Assembly (NCBI GenBank): GCA_031761405.1
Contig: JASEVX010000357.1
Span: 104,552-168,551, forward strand
Reading direction: 5' to 3'
Origin: Serripes groenlandicus
Lineage: Eukaryota > Mollusca > Bivalvia > Cardiida > Cardiidae
Length of the DNA stretch: 64,000 nt
Shown: in pieces, positions 1 to 11,506 of the stretch
How positions within the stretch are numbered: position 1 is the first letter of the stretch
Layout of the letters: each line of letters opens with the position of its first letter
Program-made: the position numbers and the translations under genes
Notes under the pieces: model-generated
What the model saw: only the letters and a program-made list of their open reading frames with translations
Databases searched by the model: none
What the model was told of the DNA's origin: nothing

Positions 1-934
1 CTACAACAGCCGTAGACTGTGGAATAAGCAGTGCCAGTTTGAATAGATGAGGCATGGCAGGAAATGCTCTTGAGGCAGTGGCATCATTCAGTAACTGCAA
101 ATACATCTTCTGGACTGTGTCATGACCCTGGTGTCTGGAAGCAAATTAACATTGAGTTCAAATATGAAGTCATAAGTAAAGATTTAGTTCAGAGTTTTGA
201 TATTTTACTCACTTTTGTTATGTTAACATCTAAGATTATGATATAAAAACTGCATTGTTTAGCATAAATGAATAGAATCTTATTTTGATATTTATATGGA
301 TATTAAAATAAATGCAATAAACATTTTTCTTCAGTAATGTACTATATAAAATGGTTATAGTAAGTCTGACAATGTAAAAAACATTTCATCAGGTAGAATG
401 ATTGAATAATTAAGAAATGAACATTTGAAAGTAACAATGTCATGCTAAATTTGAAAGAACAACAGCAACAACAAAAACTTGAACAGTGACAAGTCACTGA
501 AACAGCAAATCTGTAAAAAAACGTCTGACAAGGGAAAAAAACATTCCATCAGGTAGAATGAATAATTGAACATCTGAAAGTAACAAAGTAACAAACTTGA
601 AAGAACAACAGCAACAATAAGAACTTGAACAGTGACAACTGAAACAGCAAATGGTCTGTCGACGGACTGAAAACAAATTTGTAAAGCTTAGCATAATGGC
701 ATCTGAAAACAAATTTGTAAATCATAATTAAAGCAAACTAGCTTTGATCACTTGTGTTACTGCTAAGTGTGAGTGACTGTTGGACTTGCATCATTTCTAT
801 ATTTCATAATATTTTAATCATTGTGATGATGTATATAAATTAATTTCTAACAAATTTTGTCAACAATAATAAAAATAAAATTATGCATAACAGTGTCTCT
901 TTCTACGATAAACAACCAAAACAGTAACTGAATT
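1..934. other. AT-rich non-coding flank
   Basis: I see no convincing gene here. It lies 3' of the minus-strand gene that ends at 935 and should include its 3' UTR. The short ORFs are AT-rich and show no motif. The only structure is an imperfect tandem duplication listed separately. Confidence 0.5.
384..670. repeat. imperfect tandem duplication, about 155 bp unit
   Basis: Two copies, about 384-522 and 541-670, share the ordered landmarks CATCAGGTAGAATGA, GAAAGTAACAA, GAAAGAACAACAGCAACAA, ACTTGAACAGTGACAA and CTGAAACAGCAAAT. They differ by small indels and substitutions. No TIR or coding potential is seen, so it is a local duplication of unknown origin. Confidence 0.7.
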
Positions 935-3900
935 TTATCTGCCGCTGGCTACACACTTGTACATAAACATCTGACGTCTGAAGTCAAGAAGCTGATCATA
1001 TACAAAATCAGCATTCCCTAGTTCTGGAGGAACTACTGTTCTATGGCCCTCAAACTCGTCAATCTTCTCGGATCCATAAAAATCGGCCAAAATGCGGGCA
1101 TTAACCTAAAAATGTTCAATTCATGTTGAATTGTATTACAGTTTTTGTAATGGTATCTAAGCATCATGAAGTGTGATACTTACTTAACTAAGTATCACAC
1201 TTCATCTGATCATGACATCATCATGGTTAGATTATATTACAAGTATTACAAAAGTTACCTATTATCTTCTCATGTTCTGTCTTTACATTGAGTTTTGATT
1301 GGACCACTAGCATTATTGCTAGGATACACTAACAGAGTGAGACAAAATATGATTAACTTGAAACGCCTCTAGACGTAGTAACTAAGAGTTTATAGCTTGC
1401 ATGGCATGCAGACAGTCATATGACAACACATCACCTGGGAGCCCATGCATTACTAACAGTATTATCATGATATTATCAGCATGATGTAAAGTTAATCAGA
1501 TTGGTTAAGATTACCTTTCCATAGGCTGGGATGTCAGCAATGTCACCAGGAATATTGTTTGGTTCCAACAAATCAAATGCTGCAAGGACTGGTTCAGTAG
1601 TTCCCAAGGAATCCACAATCTCACCAATGAGACTATACACCATAGGAATTCCATGCTGTCTCAGATAGTCTACAAAGACAGTTAATAAAAAATGACAGGG
1701 TGAGGATAGCACTGACTGTATATTTTAAATGTGCTTGGTGCAAACTTAAAAGTTTTAACACACCCGTCACCTTATTGATAAAGATGGTCTAATACTTGCA
1801 TAATGCCATTTTTTGTTTGTTTTGTATTCAACTAAGAGGCTGTTTCATTTGAATTTTCTAAGTAATATTTACCTTCTGGGATAACTTCATGGTGTCTTCG
1901 CATGCGCCTTGCTAAGTTAGTTCTTTCATCAATCAGGTCAAACATCATCTGACACTTGCTGTAAAAAAAAAAGATAATATTGTTTCACTTTGTTAGAAAA
2001 CAGCCTTCAGAAAATATAATTTCAACATTTGTTTAAAGTTTCAAACTTTGGTATTGTGTCAGATTAAATTATGATATTGAGAAAAACATTAAAACAACTG
2101 TCAATTTATTAAACCAGTCCATTATTATTTTATTAATTATTTTTTACATAATTATGTACCTGTACTCCAGATCATCATAGTTCCCCTGCTCATACTGCTG
2201 AATGATAGAATGCAGTTCATCGGTGCAGCTCTTAACCCTGACCGGTAGCTGTGTGTATGTTCCACATTCCTCTTGCAGGTATAGGGATAGAAAGTTTACG
2301 GGCTTCAGGATGTCAGCAAGTACCACTATAGTGGCAACCATGTCCTTCTGCATCATACAGTTCCGTATTCCCTGCACATCAGGTTCGTGTGTTGATTCTG
2401 TGATAGCGTCTAATGTATCAAGCAAAGTTTCGAACCGAGAAATGAAGCGCACACATGCGTGAAGGTGAGACAGCCACCTGCAAAATATAAATGCAACATG
2501 TGGACATACTGCGTCTGTAATTTCATATCATATGTGACTATGAAGTTTAAATTATTTGCACACAAAACACTAATGTGACATTTGTTCAACTTTTAGCGAG
2601 AATAACCAAAGGGCCGATGCTGATTGGTGGGGTGGGCGCCATGGGTGGTGTTTTAAAACAAACTCCATTTTTAACAATTTACATTGATGGCAGGCTGGTT
2701 TTAATTTTTTTTAAATATTTACATTAAGTTAATTATATGATAATGCATGATCGAAAGACAACATGTAATTTTACCTTGTTGTTGATGCCTTGATAAATTT
2801 GATGGGTCTTTGACCATAGACATCCTGCATGTTCTTGAATACGGCTGCCTTCTTTGGAGAAAAGTGTAGCATCTTCCAGATGGCTAATAAAAGAGCATCA
2901 ACTTCTACCAAGAGATTGTTGTTTTTCATGAGGTGCACAAAGCAGAGAGCCAGTCTGTGATTTCGACAGTTGATGTACAAAGACAGCGGGCTTATGTTGC
3001 GGATTCGCCTCTGAAGTCCTAAAATTTAAACAAACTAGTTTTAAAGAAGCAAAAGCTACTGTTATTTTAACATGCTGTATTTAATTTTATTGATAGAAAA
3101 AAAAAAGATTTTTTTCGTTGAACTACTCTAGTAGAGCATCTTGTTTTTAAATAAATTAGTTTACGGTACCCAACATAAAATTTAATTAGTCATCTGATCA
3201 TCATCATGACATGTAACTATAAAGACAATACAAAATGGGTTAACTGTATGAAACTCAGTGATAATACAATTTAAAATCAAAATATATCTTTTAAGTTTTC
3301 ATTCAGGAAATAATATATACTCATAATATTTATAGCACCCATATTAATCACGACACAGACATAGTTACAAAAATAAATTTTATAAGCACCTTTTCTGTGT
3401 CCACTCATCGTATTGCAGCCATCCAATCCAACAAATCTGATGTTGCTCATTTCGATGCCTTTACCTCGGCAGAAGATCTCTATGGCTTCCATTAGTGCCA
3501 AACTAGTTGTCTGTGATACGTTTATGAGACCCAAGTACTGCTCAGTACGATCTGTATTCTTGACATATCGAGCAAATACAGATAACTGTGTTCTGTTGGA
3601 TCTGTCAGTGCTTTCGTCAGCAAGAAGAGTAAACTTTTCACCTCGTAGTTCAACCAAAATTTTCCTTTCTATGTAATCACTAAGGATTTTGATGACTTCT
3701 GATATAACCGTATTTGAAAGGTAAGTAACAGATTCATTTTTGACAATGGCATTGATTTCCGGGTCACATGTTTCTCCCATGAAAGTAAATAAATCAGAAA
3801 TGTTCATCTGAGCCCAATTCTTCTTAGCTGCAAAGACGCATGTTTTAAACAATTTCTGAATGTATCTCCGATTTCTACTTATTGTTTCTTGTTTAACGGT

Positions 3901-4608
3901 TTCTGCTTTCTCAGAAATTATCTTGAAGACATTTACATGATCTTGTCTTGAGTTTGTGTATCTAAGTATAGCGTCCTTATGGGAAACAGAATTTTCATGT
4001 TTACTAAGGCGCCTATTTGGATGTGTTCCAAGCACTGCCCCACAGGTTACATATGGTGTTGATTCATCCGTCACAGATTTATCAAATAATTCACAATACT
4101 TGCACATGTATCCCTTTTGAAAGTGAGAGAAATACACCCACTGAAATGAAGACTGGTACCTAGATTCTAAGAACAAACGCCCATCATGAGTGTGGCTTTT
4201 GGATTTTATGTTTGGTGCAGAGCAACTACCCTCAGCACTTTTAATTTTTTTCTTAGGTGGGGAGATTACATGTTCCTCAGACTCGCTTTCACTATCAACA
4301 CTTTCAGACAGTTGAACTTTACCTGTGCTAACAGCACATTCTGAGAGCTCCGAAATTGCTGGGCCACTATGCTCAACAGAATGTTCAGGATCTTGCTGGG
4401 ACTCGGGTTCGACAATGGGGACTCCGACATCATTGGAAACAGAATGATCCGGTTCAGAAGGTTCGGACTCGGTCAAATGTTGTGTGCTAGTGGATTGACT
4501 AGATGTACCTGCTGACTCACAGTCAGTGAAGAAAGAATCAATTTTGCGCGTATTTTTTGCGTCCGTTTTTCTGATTTTCTTGTTGAATTGCTTCCAGTTA
4601 TGAGACAT
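935..4608 (-). CDS. hAT-transposase-derived zinc-finger protein (DUF4371-like), six exons
   Basis: The model is complement(join(935..1105,1515..1669,1873..1958,2160..2477,2775..3018,3390..4608)). All introns are GT-AG, phases agree, and the total is 2193 nt, or 730 residues plus stop. The N-terminal third is acidic and Ser-rich with a basic stretch PPKKKIKS. A TTF-type zinc finger follows (about residue 135-210; CKYC, then a KHENSVSH His pair). The DUF4371 part contains LLADESTDRSN and GLDGCNTMSGHRKGLQ, and exon 2 adds the INCRNHRLAL segment typical of hAT catalytic domains. The C-terminal hAT dimerisation segment is not recognised, and the protein stops after FMYKCVASGR. Relatives are annotated as ZMYM1-, ZNF862- or KIAA1586-like proteins. 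The neat multi-intron structure suggests a host (domesticated or captured) gene. I infer DNA binding; retained transposase activity is doubtful. Confidence 0.75.
1166..1205. repeat. 17-bp-arm palindrome in last intron
   Basis: ATGAAGTGTGATACTTA and its exact reverse complement are separated by about 6 bp, giving a strong hairpin within intron 5 of the hAT-derived gene. It could be a transposon footprint or a cruciform-forming site. I see no coding role. Confidence 0.85.
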
Positions 4609-4614
4609 TTTTCC

Positions 4615-4761
4615 GTGACACGCTGGTTAACAAAAGAACGGAATACGGGATGTCGTAAAAGAAATCTCGTAAAGGGAGATCACTGATTTGCGCAGTGCTC
4701 TACCTTGATGAGGTTTATTTTACGACATACCGTATTCCGTTCTTTTGTTTACCAGCGTGAC
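4615..4761. repeat. inverted repeat, 44-46 bp arms, at the 5' end of the hAT-derived gene
   Basis: The left arm 4615-4660 and right arm 4718-4761 are near-perfect reverse complements (landmarks CGCTGGT, AACAAAAGAACGGAATACGG, ATGTCGTAAAA) around a spacer of about 57 bp. The left arm starts 7 bp upstream of the start codon, so the arms lie in the presumed promoter or 5' UTR. It may be a small foldback/MITE or TIR remnant. Transcription into it would give a hairpin 5' leader. Confidence 0.85.
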
Positions 4762-4797
4762 TTACTTCCCCTGACAATAGATGACAGCTGTCTGACT

Positions 4798-4884
4798 CGC
4801 ATTTCGGCACTGATAAAAAACGACGGCCGATTTTCGCATTTCGGCAATAATAAAAAACGATGGCCGATTTTCGCATTTCGGCAA
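4798..4884. repeat. 37-bp minisatellite, about 2.4 copies
   Basis: CGCATTTCGGCA recurs at 4798, 4835 and 4872, giving a 37 bp period. The rest of each unit reads roughly AAAAAACGAYGGCCGATTTT. It is adjacent to the inverted repeat upstream of the hAT-derived gene. Confidence 0.8.
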
Positions 4885-4984
4885 TTCTTCGGAGGGGAAT
4901 TTATATTTTTAGGGGAAAAACTATACTTATTTTCCAAGGGGAAGGGGCCGTTAAGCGGCCCCTTCTATAGAAGGAAAAAAACCT

Positions 4985-5999
4985 GAATTGACATGTTGTA
5001 TCTACTCAAATCACTAGCATATTTTCACATTGTAATCTATTAACCTCCAAAAGGAAAAACAATCAATTAGTTGTGTATGTGTTTTATTTCAATATTTAAA
5101 AAAGTGATTTTGTTACTAAAGGATGTTTACAATCTAACATCATGCAATTTTGTACCCCCAAAAATTCACTGCAGAGGGTACATGTACCCCCAGGAAAAAA
5201 AATGTCTGCGCACACTGAGCAGTCTGAAAAAAATCCAGAATGTTCGACTGAATGATATCTAGGTCAAGTTTGAACATGGGTAATGTTGGGTCAAAAAGTA
5301 GGTCACTAGGTCAAAATCTGTAAAAGCTCAGAAGGTCACAATTTTTTAACTCGTTTTCAAAGGTGACTGCGCACAACCTAAATTTATGGGGAATTCCCAC
5401 TAGCAAGGCACATCCATAATTGCCATCATCCAATCAGAATAGGATTCACAAATTCTTTCAAACTTGTTGGTGAATTAATATGGATACACTGGAGTTCCAG
5501 TATAACGCAATATTAGGGGTCTAAGGTCTAGCATCGCCTTGGAATCCGATCGCGAGTAACCATTAGAAATTAAAGCAATCACAAGTAATATGCCTCATCA
5601 TGCCAAAACCGGATACTCGTTAATCTCCACATTTTAACTGCATGCAATGGCGATTTAAAATGTCTCAAAAGCTAATCTATTTTAGTAGGCCAGAATATGG
5701 TGTCTATATGTGCATATACTGTTGCTGTACTACGAATATAATCCTCATTTTATTTGATTTCGAAATTGGCTTATATAGAGGGTTGTAAAAAACAATCTCA
5801 TTCCAACCGCCATTTGCTAGTGCGCTTGTTTTGAATGTCGTCTGCTGCTTTCAAATGAATAATCAAACAATGTCTCCTTTCCTTACATTTTTATCTCTTA
5901 AAAGAAAAATAATTCTCAAAACCACATATTTAAAGCTTTAAATGCAAATGTAGCAGACGGCGTTTGAAAACATTGTAACAAAAAGAGAAACTGCTTGTT
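4985..5999. other. intergenic; no gene seen
   Basis: AT-rich unique sequence. One degraded B-module of the HINE-like repeats (AGGTCACTAGGTCAA-type phrases, about 5260-5345) is present. A weak inverted pair containing GTCGTCTGCTGC / GTAGCAGACGG at about 5838-5970 may be an eroded TTAA-type MITE. No ORF has recognisable motifs. Confidence 0.45.
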
Positions 6000-6630
6000 T
6001 TCAGCATAATCAGGTTGAAAAATCTAGTGAAAACTTAAAAAATCTTCTCCTTGAAAGTGTCTGGCCGATTTTCAAATAATTTTGTAGAAATGTTCCTTGA
6101 GTGACCCTCGTGCAGATTCCTTCAAGCCATGTTGATTTGTCAAAAAACATGGCCGCCAGAGGGTGGGGCTATTTTGCCTTATATGGCTATAGTGAAAACT
6201 TGAAATCCTCTCCTGAAAGTGTCGATCCGATTTTCAAATAATTTCATAGAAATGTTTCTTGGGTGACCCTCCATCAGATTCCTTCAAGCCACGTTGATTG
6301 GCTGTTTTGCCTTATATGGCTATAGTGAAAGCTTAACAAATCTTCTCCAAAGGTGACAGATTCCTTCAAGACAAGTTGATCGGCCACCAGGGGGCGGGGC
6401 TTTTTTGGCTTATATGGCTATAGTGAAAACTTAAAAAATCTTCTCCAAAGGTGTCGGGCCAATTTTCACATTAATTTTGTAGAAATGTTCCATGGGTGGC
6501 CCTCTCAGTTTCCTTCAAGCCATGATGATTGGTAAAAAAACATGGCCATCAGGGGGCTGTTTGGAGATTTAATTTTTGCCTAATGGCAGTGGAGCGATAC
6601 TGGCCCTTCTTGGGCCTCTTGTTTTTAAAT
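6000..6630 (+). mobile_element. HINE-like element, A-type tandem modules
   Basis: About four degraded copies of a unit of about 165 bp (GTGAAAACTTAAAAAATCTTC, CCGATTTTCAAATAATTT, GTAGAAATGTTCC, ACATGGCCGCCAG, GGCTATTTTGCCTTATATGG) run up to the end module CAGTGGAGCGATACTGGCCC then GGGCCTCTTG at about 6585-6628. The left terminus is not clear. It has no coding capacity and is presumably non-autonomous. Confidence 0.7.
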
Positions 6631-7039
6631 ACTTTCTGTTCAAGGAGCCAAAACTCGAATAAAAATTGTAGAAAAGCAAAGAAACTTGAACCCAATCAAT
6701 TCACCATGTGAAATCTAGGTACCAAATATGAAATCTTAAACATGCAGCAAAACATGTAAAATTTTCAAGGTGTAAATGGCAGTAAATGAAATCTTAAACA
6801 TGCAGCAAAACATGTAAAGTTTTCAAGGTGTAAATGGCAGTAATTTACTCAAAATTTGTGAAACCGTACGAAACTCAGATTTGCCAGAGCCATTTAAGTA
6901 ATAAAGCTATGAATGAAAAATCATACAAACACTTAACACTATCAATACAATGAATTTTGTTTTCATCTGGTGATGAGTGAATTATTGCCTTGTTATGCCA
7001 AAATTACATTTTTACAAATGAAGTAAATGTATCACTTAC
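6631..7039. other. non-coding; short tandem duplication
   Basis: Contains a roughly 60 bp direct duplication around 6728-6850 (GAAATCTTAAACATGCAGCAA twice). It is probably intron or 3' flank of the minus-strand exon that starts at 7040. No gene seen. Confidence 0.5.
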
Positions 7040-8121
7040 CATATATTTTATCAAACCTTCCGTCAATGGCAAGACTTGCTTTTTGTTGAATTTCCTATCT
7101 GATAGCGAATGATGTGCTAGTGATGAAACTGAGGCAGTAAACTCCTCTTTGTACAAGCACAAGAAGGAGTCTGCCTCATCTTTTTGATTAATGTCATGGC
7201 TTCTTATGGCCTGCCCTCTTTTGATGCTGGCAAGCTTGGCCAAGAGTTGGCCGGCCTTCAGGGCTAGCGTGGGATTCTTGAATGTTATTGTTCCGCTTGA
7301 TGATGCTGTGTTTCTCTCATCGGCTAAAGTTGTAATTGCTTTGATACAGTCATCAAAGAGCGGACCACTGATGAATCGGCTTATATCACTCGATTCCTGT
7401 TTGCAGGATGTCCTCAATTGCACCTTCAGCCGACCCAAAATCCTCAGTTTCTCACGCACTTGACTTGCACGCTGTCGTCCTAGTTTGCGGAATTGCGTCA
7501 TTCCGAAAAGATTGATCAGCTTATCGCTTTTTACAGCCAGGCTGATTTCATCATGGTGGAAGCGGGATGTGACGAACTCGGTATATTCACCGATGTTTGC
7601 TTCCGATTCATAAATACTTGTGCCCAGTGCACCAAGAAGCATATACTGTCCAGATTTAATGGAATCAATAGCTGGCTTCTTGGTGCCTGTGACTTCATGA
7701 CTTATCTTTTCGTCTTTGAAAGAGCAATTTTTTGCATGCCTCCACACTTCGTTTTTGACAAAGAATGTCAGACAAAACGAACAAGGCATAAAGTCAGTGG
7801 GTGAGTACTTCGTTTCGTCAGCAGCTGGCCGTCTTCCAACATAAAAAACACCTTTTTTCTCCAGCAAAACTTCAACATTATGGTTGAAGTTGCCCAAGTT
7901 CCTGTATTTGGAAAAGACCTGATTCCTACATTTGGTAACTTCTTTGGAAGATTTTCCATTTTTGGTTATCACTGGTAGGCAAGCTATTTCTGGAACATCC
8001 TTATGTGCCATCTCGAGATGTCTGGCCATCTTGCTTACATTTTTTTCACAGAAAAAGCATGCGTGTTTTTTGGAATAGTCTTTTTTCTGTGATTTGCTGT
8101 CAATTGCTTGTATCACTATTC
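7040..8121 (-). CDS. main exon of a two-zinc-finger protein (uncharacterised, tyrosine-recombinase-associated family?)
   Basis: Open throughout. The acceptor is at about 8122 (CATTTTAG before GAATAGTG) and there is a consensus donor ATG/GTAAGT at 7040. Upstream in-frame codons to 8206 read into repeat sequence and are rejected. The protein has a C2H2-like finger (HACFFCEKNVSKMARHLEMAH), then a YRNLGNFNHN segment, then a second finger (FMPCSFCLTFF to VWRHAKNC), and a helical region with RKLGRQRASQVREKLRILG. This order matches a large uncharacterised animal family whose members in fish continue into a tyrosine-recombinase-like C-terminus; that part is from memory and is not found here. The downstream exon after 7040 was not found, so the gene is partial. 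The function is unknown; nucleic-acid binding is inferred from the fingers. Confidence 0.6.
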
Positions 8122-8159
8122 CTAAAATGAACAATTTAGCACAATTATTAACTATAACT

Positions 8160-8203
8160 AACAAGAGGACCATAATGGTCCAATATTGCTCACCTGATTT
8201 AAT
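8160..8203. mobile_element. terminal fragment of HINE-like element
   Basis: Starts AACAAGAGGACCATAATGG and continues TATTGCTCACCTGATTTAA. This is the conserved terminus with its small palindrome, in the minus-type orientation. Nothing recognisable follows, so it is a truncated copy in the intron. Confidence 0.65.
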
Positions 8204-8690
8204 CAATCTTAAACAGTTTTAAGTGGTGTATACATACAAGGGAAACTTGAGTTTCTATGCGTGACAGTGACACATATGCTCTTGGATTTATTAAAAAGAT
8301 GCATAATATATACATGTAATATAATTATAACAATAAGGTTTACCAGTCATTAAGAATTAAATATAGATTTTTGGAAAACAGGTTATAAAAAAACAGATTT
8401 AGACTTCATCATTTGATTTGCCAATATTGCGTCCAAAGGGACGCACAGGTATTCTTTTCGTGGGACATTTGAGTAAAAACTGCTCAATGTCGCATAATTT
8501 ATGGAAAAACCCTGCTTCACACATTATGTACAAGGTTAGTAAAAATATTCAATTTACCCCAGTTTTCTTCTTCATTTTGTAAGGTGTCTTGTGATGAATC
8601 GGCTTTAAAACTAGCTTGCAATTTCAAAGGATCCTGACAATTTGAAAAGAAATGCTATTTGTCTTGAAAGCTATTCAAGTCAATTTGTTT

Positions 8691-9800
8691 TTAGCTCAAG
8701 GTAGGATTTTGTGATCGCCTTTATTACGTTGATCGTTGTCTGTCCGTTGTCAACAATTTGCTTGTTAACACTGTAGAGGCCATTATTATCATCCAATCTT
8801 CATGTTTGCTCATCTTGTTGAATTCTAGGCCATGTTCAAATATGGATTATGTCAGACCAAAAACTAGCTCATTAGGCAAAAGAAAGGAAAATCTTGTTAA
8901 CACATTGTGAAGCCATTTTTTGGATTGAGCAGGTTGAAGAGTTTTTGTTGAAATTTAGTCTAAATTTTGAATATGGATCATGCCTGGTCAAAACTAGGTC
9001 ACTATGCCAAACTGGAGGAAAATCTTGTAAACACTTTAAAGTCCGCATTTTGGAGTTGAGCAGCTTGCGACTTGTCAGGATGATATGTAGGCCAAATTTA
9101 AAGGTTATGGTTATGCCAGGTGAAGAACTAGGTCACTATGCCAAATTGAAGGAAAATCTTGAAGCCACATATTTAATCGCATGTTCAAACAATAGAATGG
9201 TTGTCTCCATAATATCTTTCCTAAGTTCAAATATGTCTGGACAAAAAATAGCTCACTAGGTCAAATTTAACCAAAAAAATTGTTTATATTGAGACCACAT
9301 TTTTGACTTGTGCATGTTGGAATTTTGTACGAATATTTTTCTTGATGGTATCTAGACAGTTCCTTGTTCAAAATTGCGTCATATTGAGTAAACAAGTAAC
9401 CGCTTAAGACGGTAAGGCCGGATTGTCGGCAATTTGACCTTGAAAATCGACAAGTCAAGGTCAAAGTAACCATAGAAATCAATAGAACTTGTTTCTGGTT
9501 ACCTTCAGGCAAAGTTTCAAGTTTGTAACCCTTTCCAGTGCTGAGATTTTGCCTCAACCTGAAACTTTAACCAAATGTTGACGGACAGACGGACATCGCC
9601 AATCTATAGACCGGAATTGCTAGAGCAATCAGGCCAAAAACAGGTTGCCAGGCCGAACTTGAGAAAAATCTTGTGGAGACTTCAAGTTTCATGGTTGACT
9701 TATTTATCAAATTACTTCTCTCAAGTTCTATTAACGAATGCCTTATCATATAGAGCCATGGTTCTCAGGTGAGTGCTTCAGGGCCAATATGGCCCTCTTA
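8691..9800 (+). mobile_element. HINE-like element, B-type tandem modules
   Basis: The left end is TTAGCTCAAGGTAGGATTTTGTGATCGCC and the right end GTGAGTGCTTCAGGGCC then ATATGGCCCTCTTATTTT. In between are about six units of about 145 bp with landmarks AAACTAGGTCACTATGCCAA, GGAAAATCTTGTTAACAC and CAAATATGGATCATG. The last unit adjoins GACGGACAGACGGACATCG. Both termini match those of elements carrying the unrelated A modules. Confidence 0.7.
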
Positions 9801-10055
9801 TTTTTTTTCTGTTTGATTGGGGTTTAACAATGTTCCAAAACTAGGTCACTAGGTCAAATTGAAGGAAAATCTTGTTAACAATAATCTTATACCCTTCTCT
9901 ACATTATCGGATGTAGATGCCAAGTGAGACTTTCTATTTGAATACAAAATATGAATAAGTTGATTTTGAGAATTGGACAGAGCATCCTCATTTTAGTTTG
10001 CCTGCACATGAAGTGCTCAAGGTGAGCTATTGTGATCACATTTTTTCCTGTCGTC

Positions 10056-10332
10056 GCCGAGCCCCGGTAGCTCAGTCTGTAGCAACGTCGGCTGTCACTC
10101 GAGGGGTTGTGAGTTCGAAGCCAAGCTTGGCCAACATTCTTTCCGACGTTTCACAAAAGTCACTGTGACACGTGCATACGTCTTTCACCATTAAGCTAAC
10201 AGCCTATGTGGAAAAGTAGCCAGTTGCTTGGAAGGTACTGGTGTGAGAAATTCAGGAAACATATGAGTATATATATATATATATATGAAAATTGTTGAAA
10301 ACGGCGTTAAAACCCCAATCAATCAATCATTG
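10056..10332 (+). mobile_element. full-length tRNA-derived SINE
   Basis: The head carries Pol III boxes: A box TAGCTCAGTCTGTAG and B box GAGTTCGAAGC. A body follows (ACATTCTTTCCGACG, GTCACTGTGACACGTGC, AGCCAGTTGCTTGGAAGG), then an (AT)n stretch near 10265-10288 and the tail GTTGAAAACGGCGTTAAAAC then CAATCAATCAAT. It is flanked by TCC(T/C)GTCGTC at 10046-10055 and 10333-10342, a 10-bp target-site duplication. The paralogous locus near 15351-15360 has the uninterrupted site. It resembles bivalve tRNA-SINEs such as RUDI, but this needs alignment. Confidence 0.85.
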
Positions 10333-10377
10333 TCCCGTCGTCAGGCATATTTATAACAATACAACAGCTCAACTTAC

Positions 10378-10511
10378 ATAGGTTGGTATTGTTTCAGAAC
10401 AGTCTGAATCAGAAGCATAATCCCTTGCAACATTATAGAGAACTTCTGACCCCTCTTTTATCACCAGAGAATCTTCCTCTACTATAATTTCGGTCAAATC
10501 TTGATGATTAC
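10378..10511 (-). CDS. probable internal exon, acidic linker
   Basis: Acceptor TTTAAG/GTAATC and donor TAT/GTAAGT. The frame encodes a Glu/Asp/Ser-rich segment (DLTEIIVEEDSLVIKEG, YASDSDCSETIPTY). It continues in phase from the exon at 11440-11506. Its 3' phase does not fit directly onto the 8122 acceptor, so an exon may be missing or the model is imperfect. It is paralogous to 15397-15488. Confidence 0.5.
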
Positions 10512-11439
10512 CTTAAACAAACTTTTATTTAAAATATAATAATTACTATGTGATTCAGGTTTTTGTTGTTGTTGTCTTGTTGACAACTTGATTCTTTCTC
10601 AACCACCTAAGGAACATTTTTGTCATGCCCATTAAATAGTACTGGTACATAGGAGGACTGAACCTGGTTGACAGGTCCAAGAGCTTTCTGAAATGCAGTA
10701 TTTTGTCTTTAAATCAGATACCCAAGAGTCAAAGTTGCTTTTAAATGGAATTTTGGTTCTATCAGTATGTCTTGTGACAACCCTGCTTTGATCATATCAA
10801 TAGTTATACTGACACAGCCAAGCAGTCAGAATGGTAAAATCACGACCTTTAACACTTGGGAGGGAATGCCATTGCTACCACTGTGTCCAGTTTTGCATTT
10901 GGAACAGTTAATTGCCAATTCAAGGAATATCATGATAAAAATGTTGAGTTATGCAGTCAACAAAATAGAGCCTTATCAATATGAGGTGATGCTCCGTCTG
11001 GCCTGGCTAAATACTGGTGGCACAGTCTACTTAAATGGGCTTCATAATAGATTATATATATATACAATATATCTTTTGAACTAGTGTTTTCAATTTCTAA
11101 AAAGAAATTCCAGAAATTGTATCATTTTAAATCTATTAACTACTTACAATGTCAGTAAACTGCTGATTTTAATATGCTGGATCAAACTTAACCTATATTC
11201 TCATTAGCTTTGAAAAAAAATTGGTCAAAAAATGAAAGATCTCTAGAAATGAACCTATGATTATTAAATTGAGTTGAAAACATTATGTACAAACTCTGTT
11301 TTAGCCACAATATTTTCAAAATTCATCTGCTGCAGATGAGTCAGAACGTGTCCTAGATGTTTTCACTTATCTTTGCAGCAATAGCAATTATATTTTCTTT
11401 TTATCACATTAGTTTAAAGTTTTTGAATTTATAGTTTAC

Positions 11440-11506
11440 CTTCTTTCAGCACAGGAGGCTCATCTGTCGGATCTGTATTGGATGGATGGTTTTCTTTTAC
11501 TTCACT
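11440..11506 (-). CDS. probable 67-nt internal exon
   Basis: Acceptor TTATTTAG/AGTGAA and donor GAAG/GTAAAC. The frame reads SEVKENHPSNTDPTDEPPV and ends in phase 1, matching the exon at 10511. It is short and compositionally like an acidic linker. Support is from splice signals and phase only. Confidence 0.4.

Larger units (their letters stand above)
9887..10560. repeat. segmental duplicate of 15210-15540 (copy with SINE)
   Basis: Shares ATCTTATACCCTTCTCTACA, CAAAATATGAATAAGT, GAGAATTGGACAGAGCATCC and GCATATTTATAA, an exon-like stretch ending in an ACCTAY/GTAAGT donor, and GATGATTAC with 15210-15540. The duplication explains the two similar acidic exons at 10378-10511 and 15397-15488. Confidence 0.75.

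Noticed and set aside
5838..5970. TTAA MITE copy
   Set aside because: Only the GTCGTCTGCTGC-like and GTAGCAGACGG motifs are recognisable; ends and TTAA are missing, so it is not listed as a feature.
8122..8206. Upstream ATG extension of the two-finger exon, with a hydrophobic segment suggesting a signal anchor
   Set aside because: The sequence runs through a HINE-like terminus (CTCACCTGATTTAA) and a good splice acceptor lies at 8122.
10061..10140. Functional tRNA gene
   Set aside because: A and B boxes are present, but the cloverleaf is incomplete and the sequence continues into a SINE body with target duplications.
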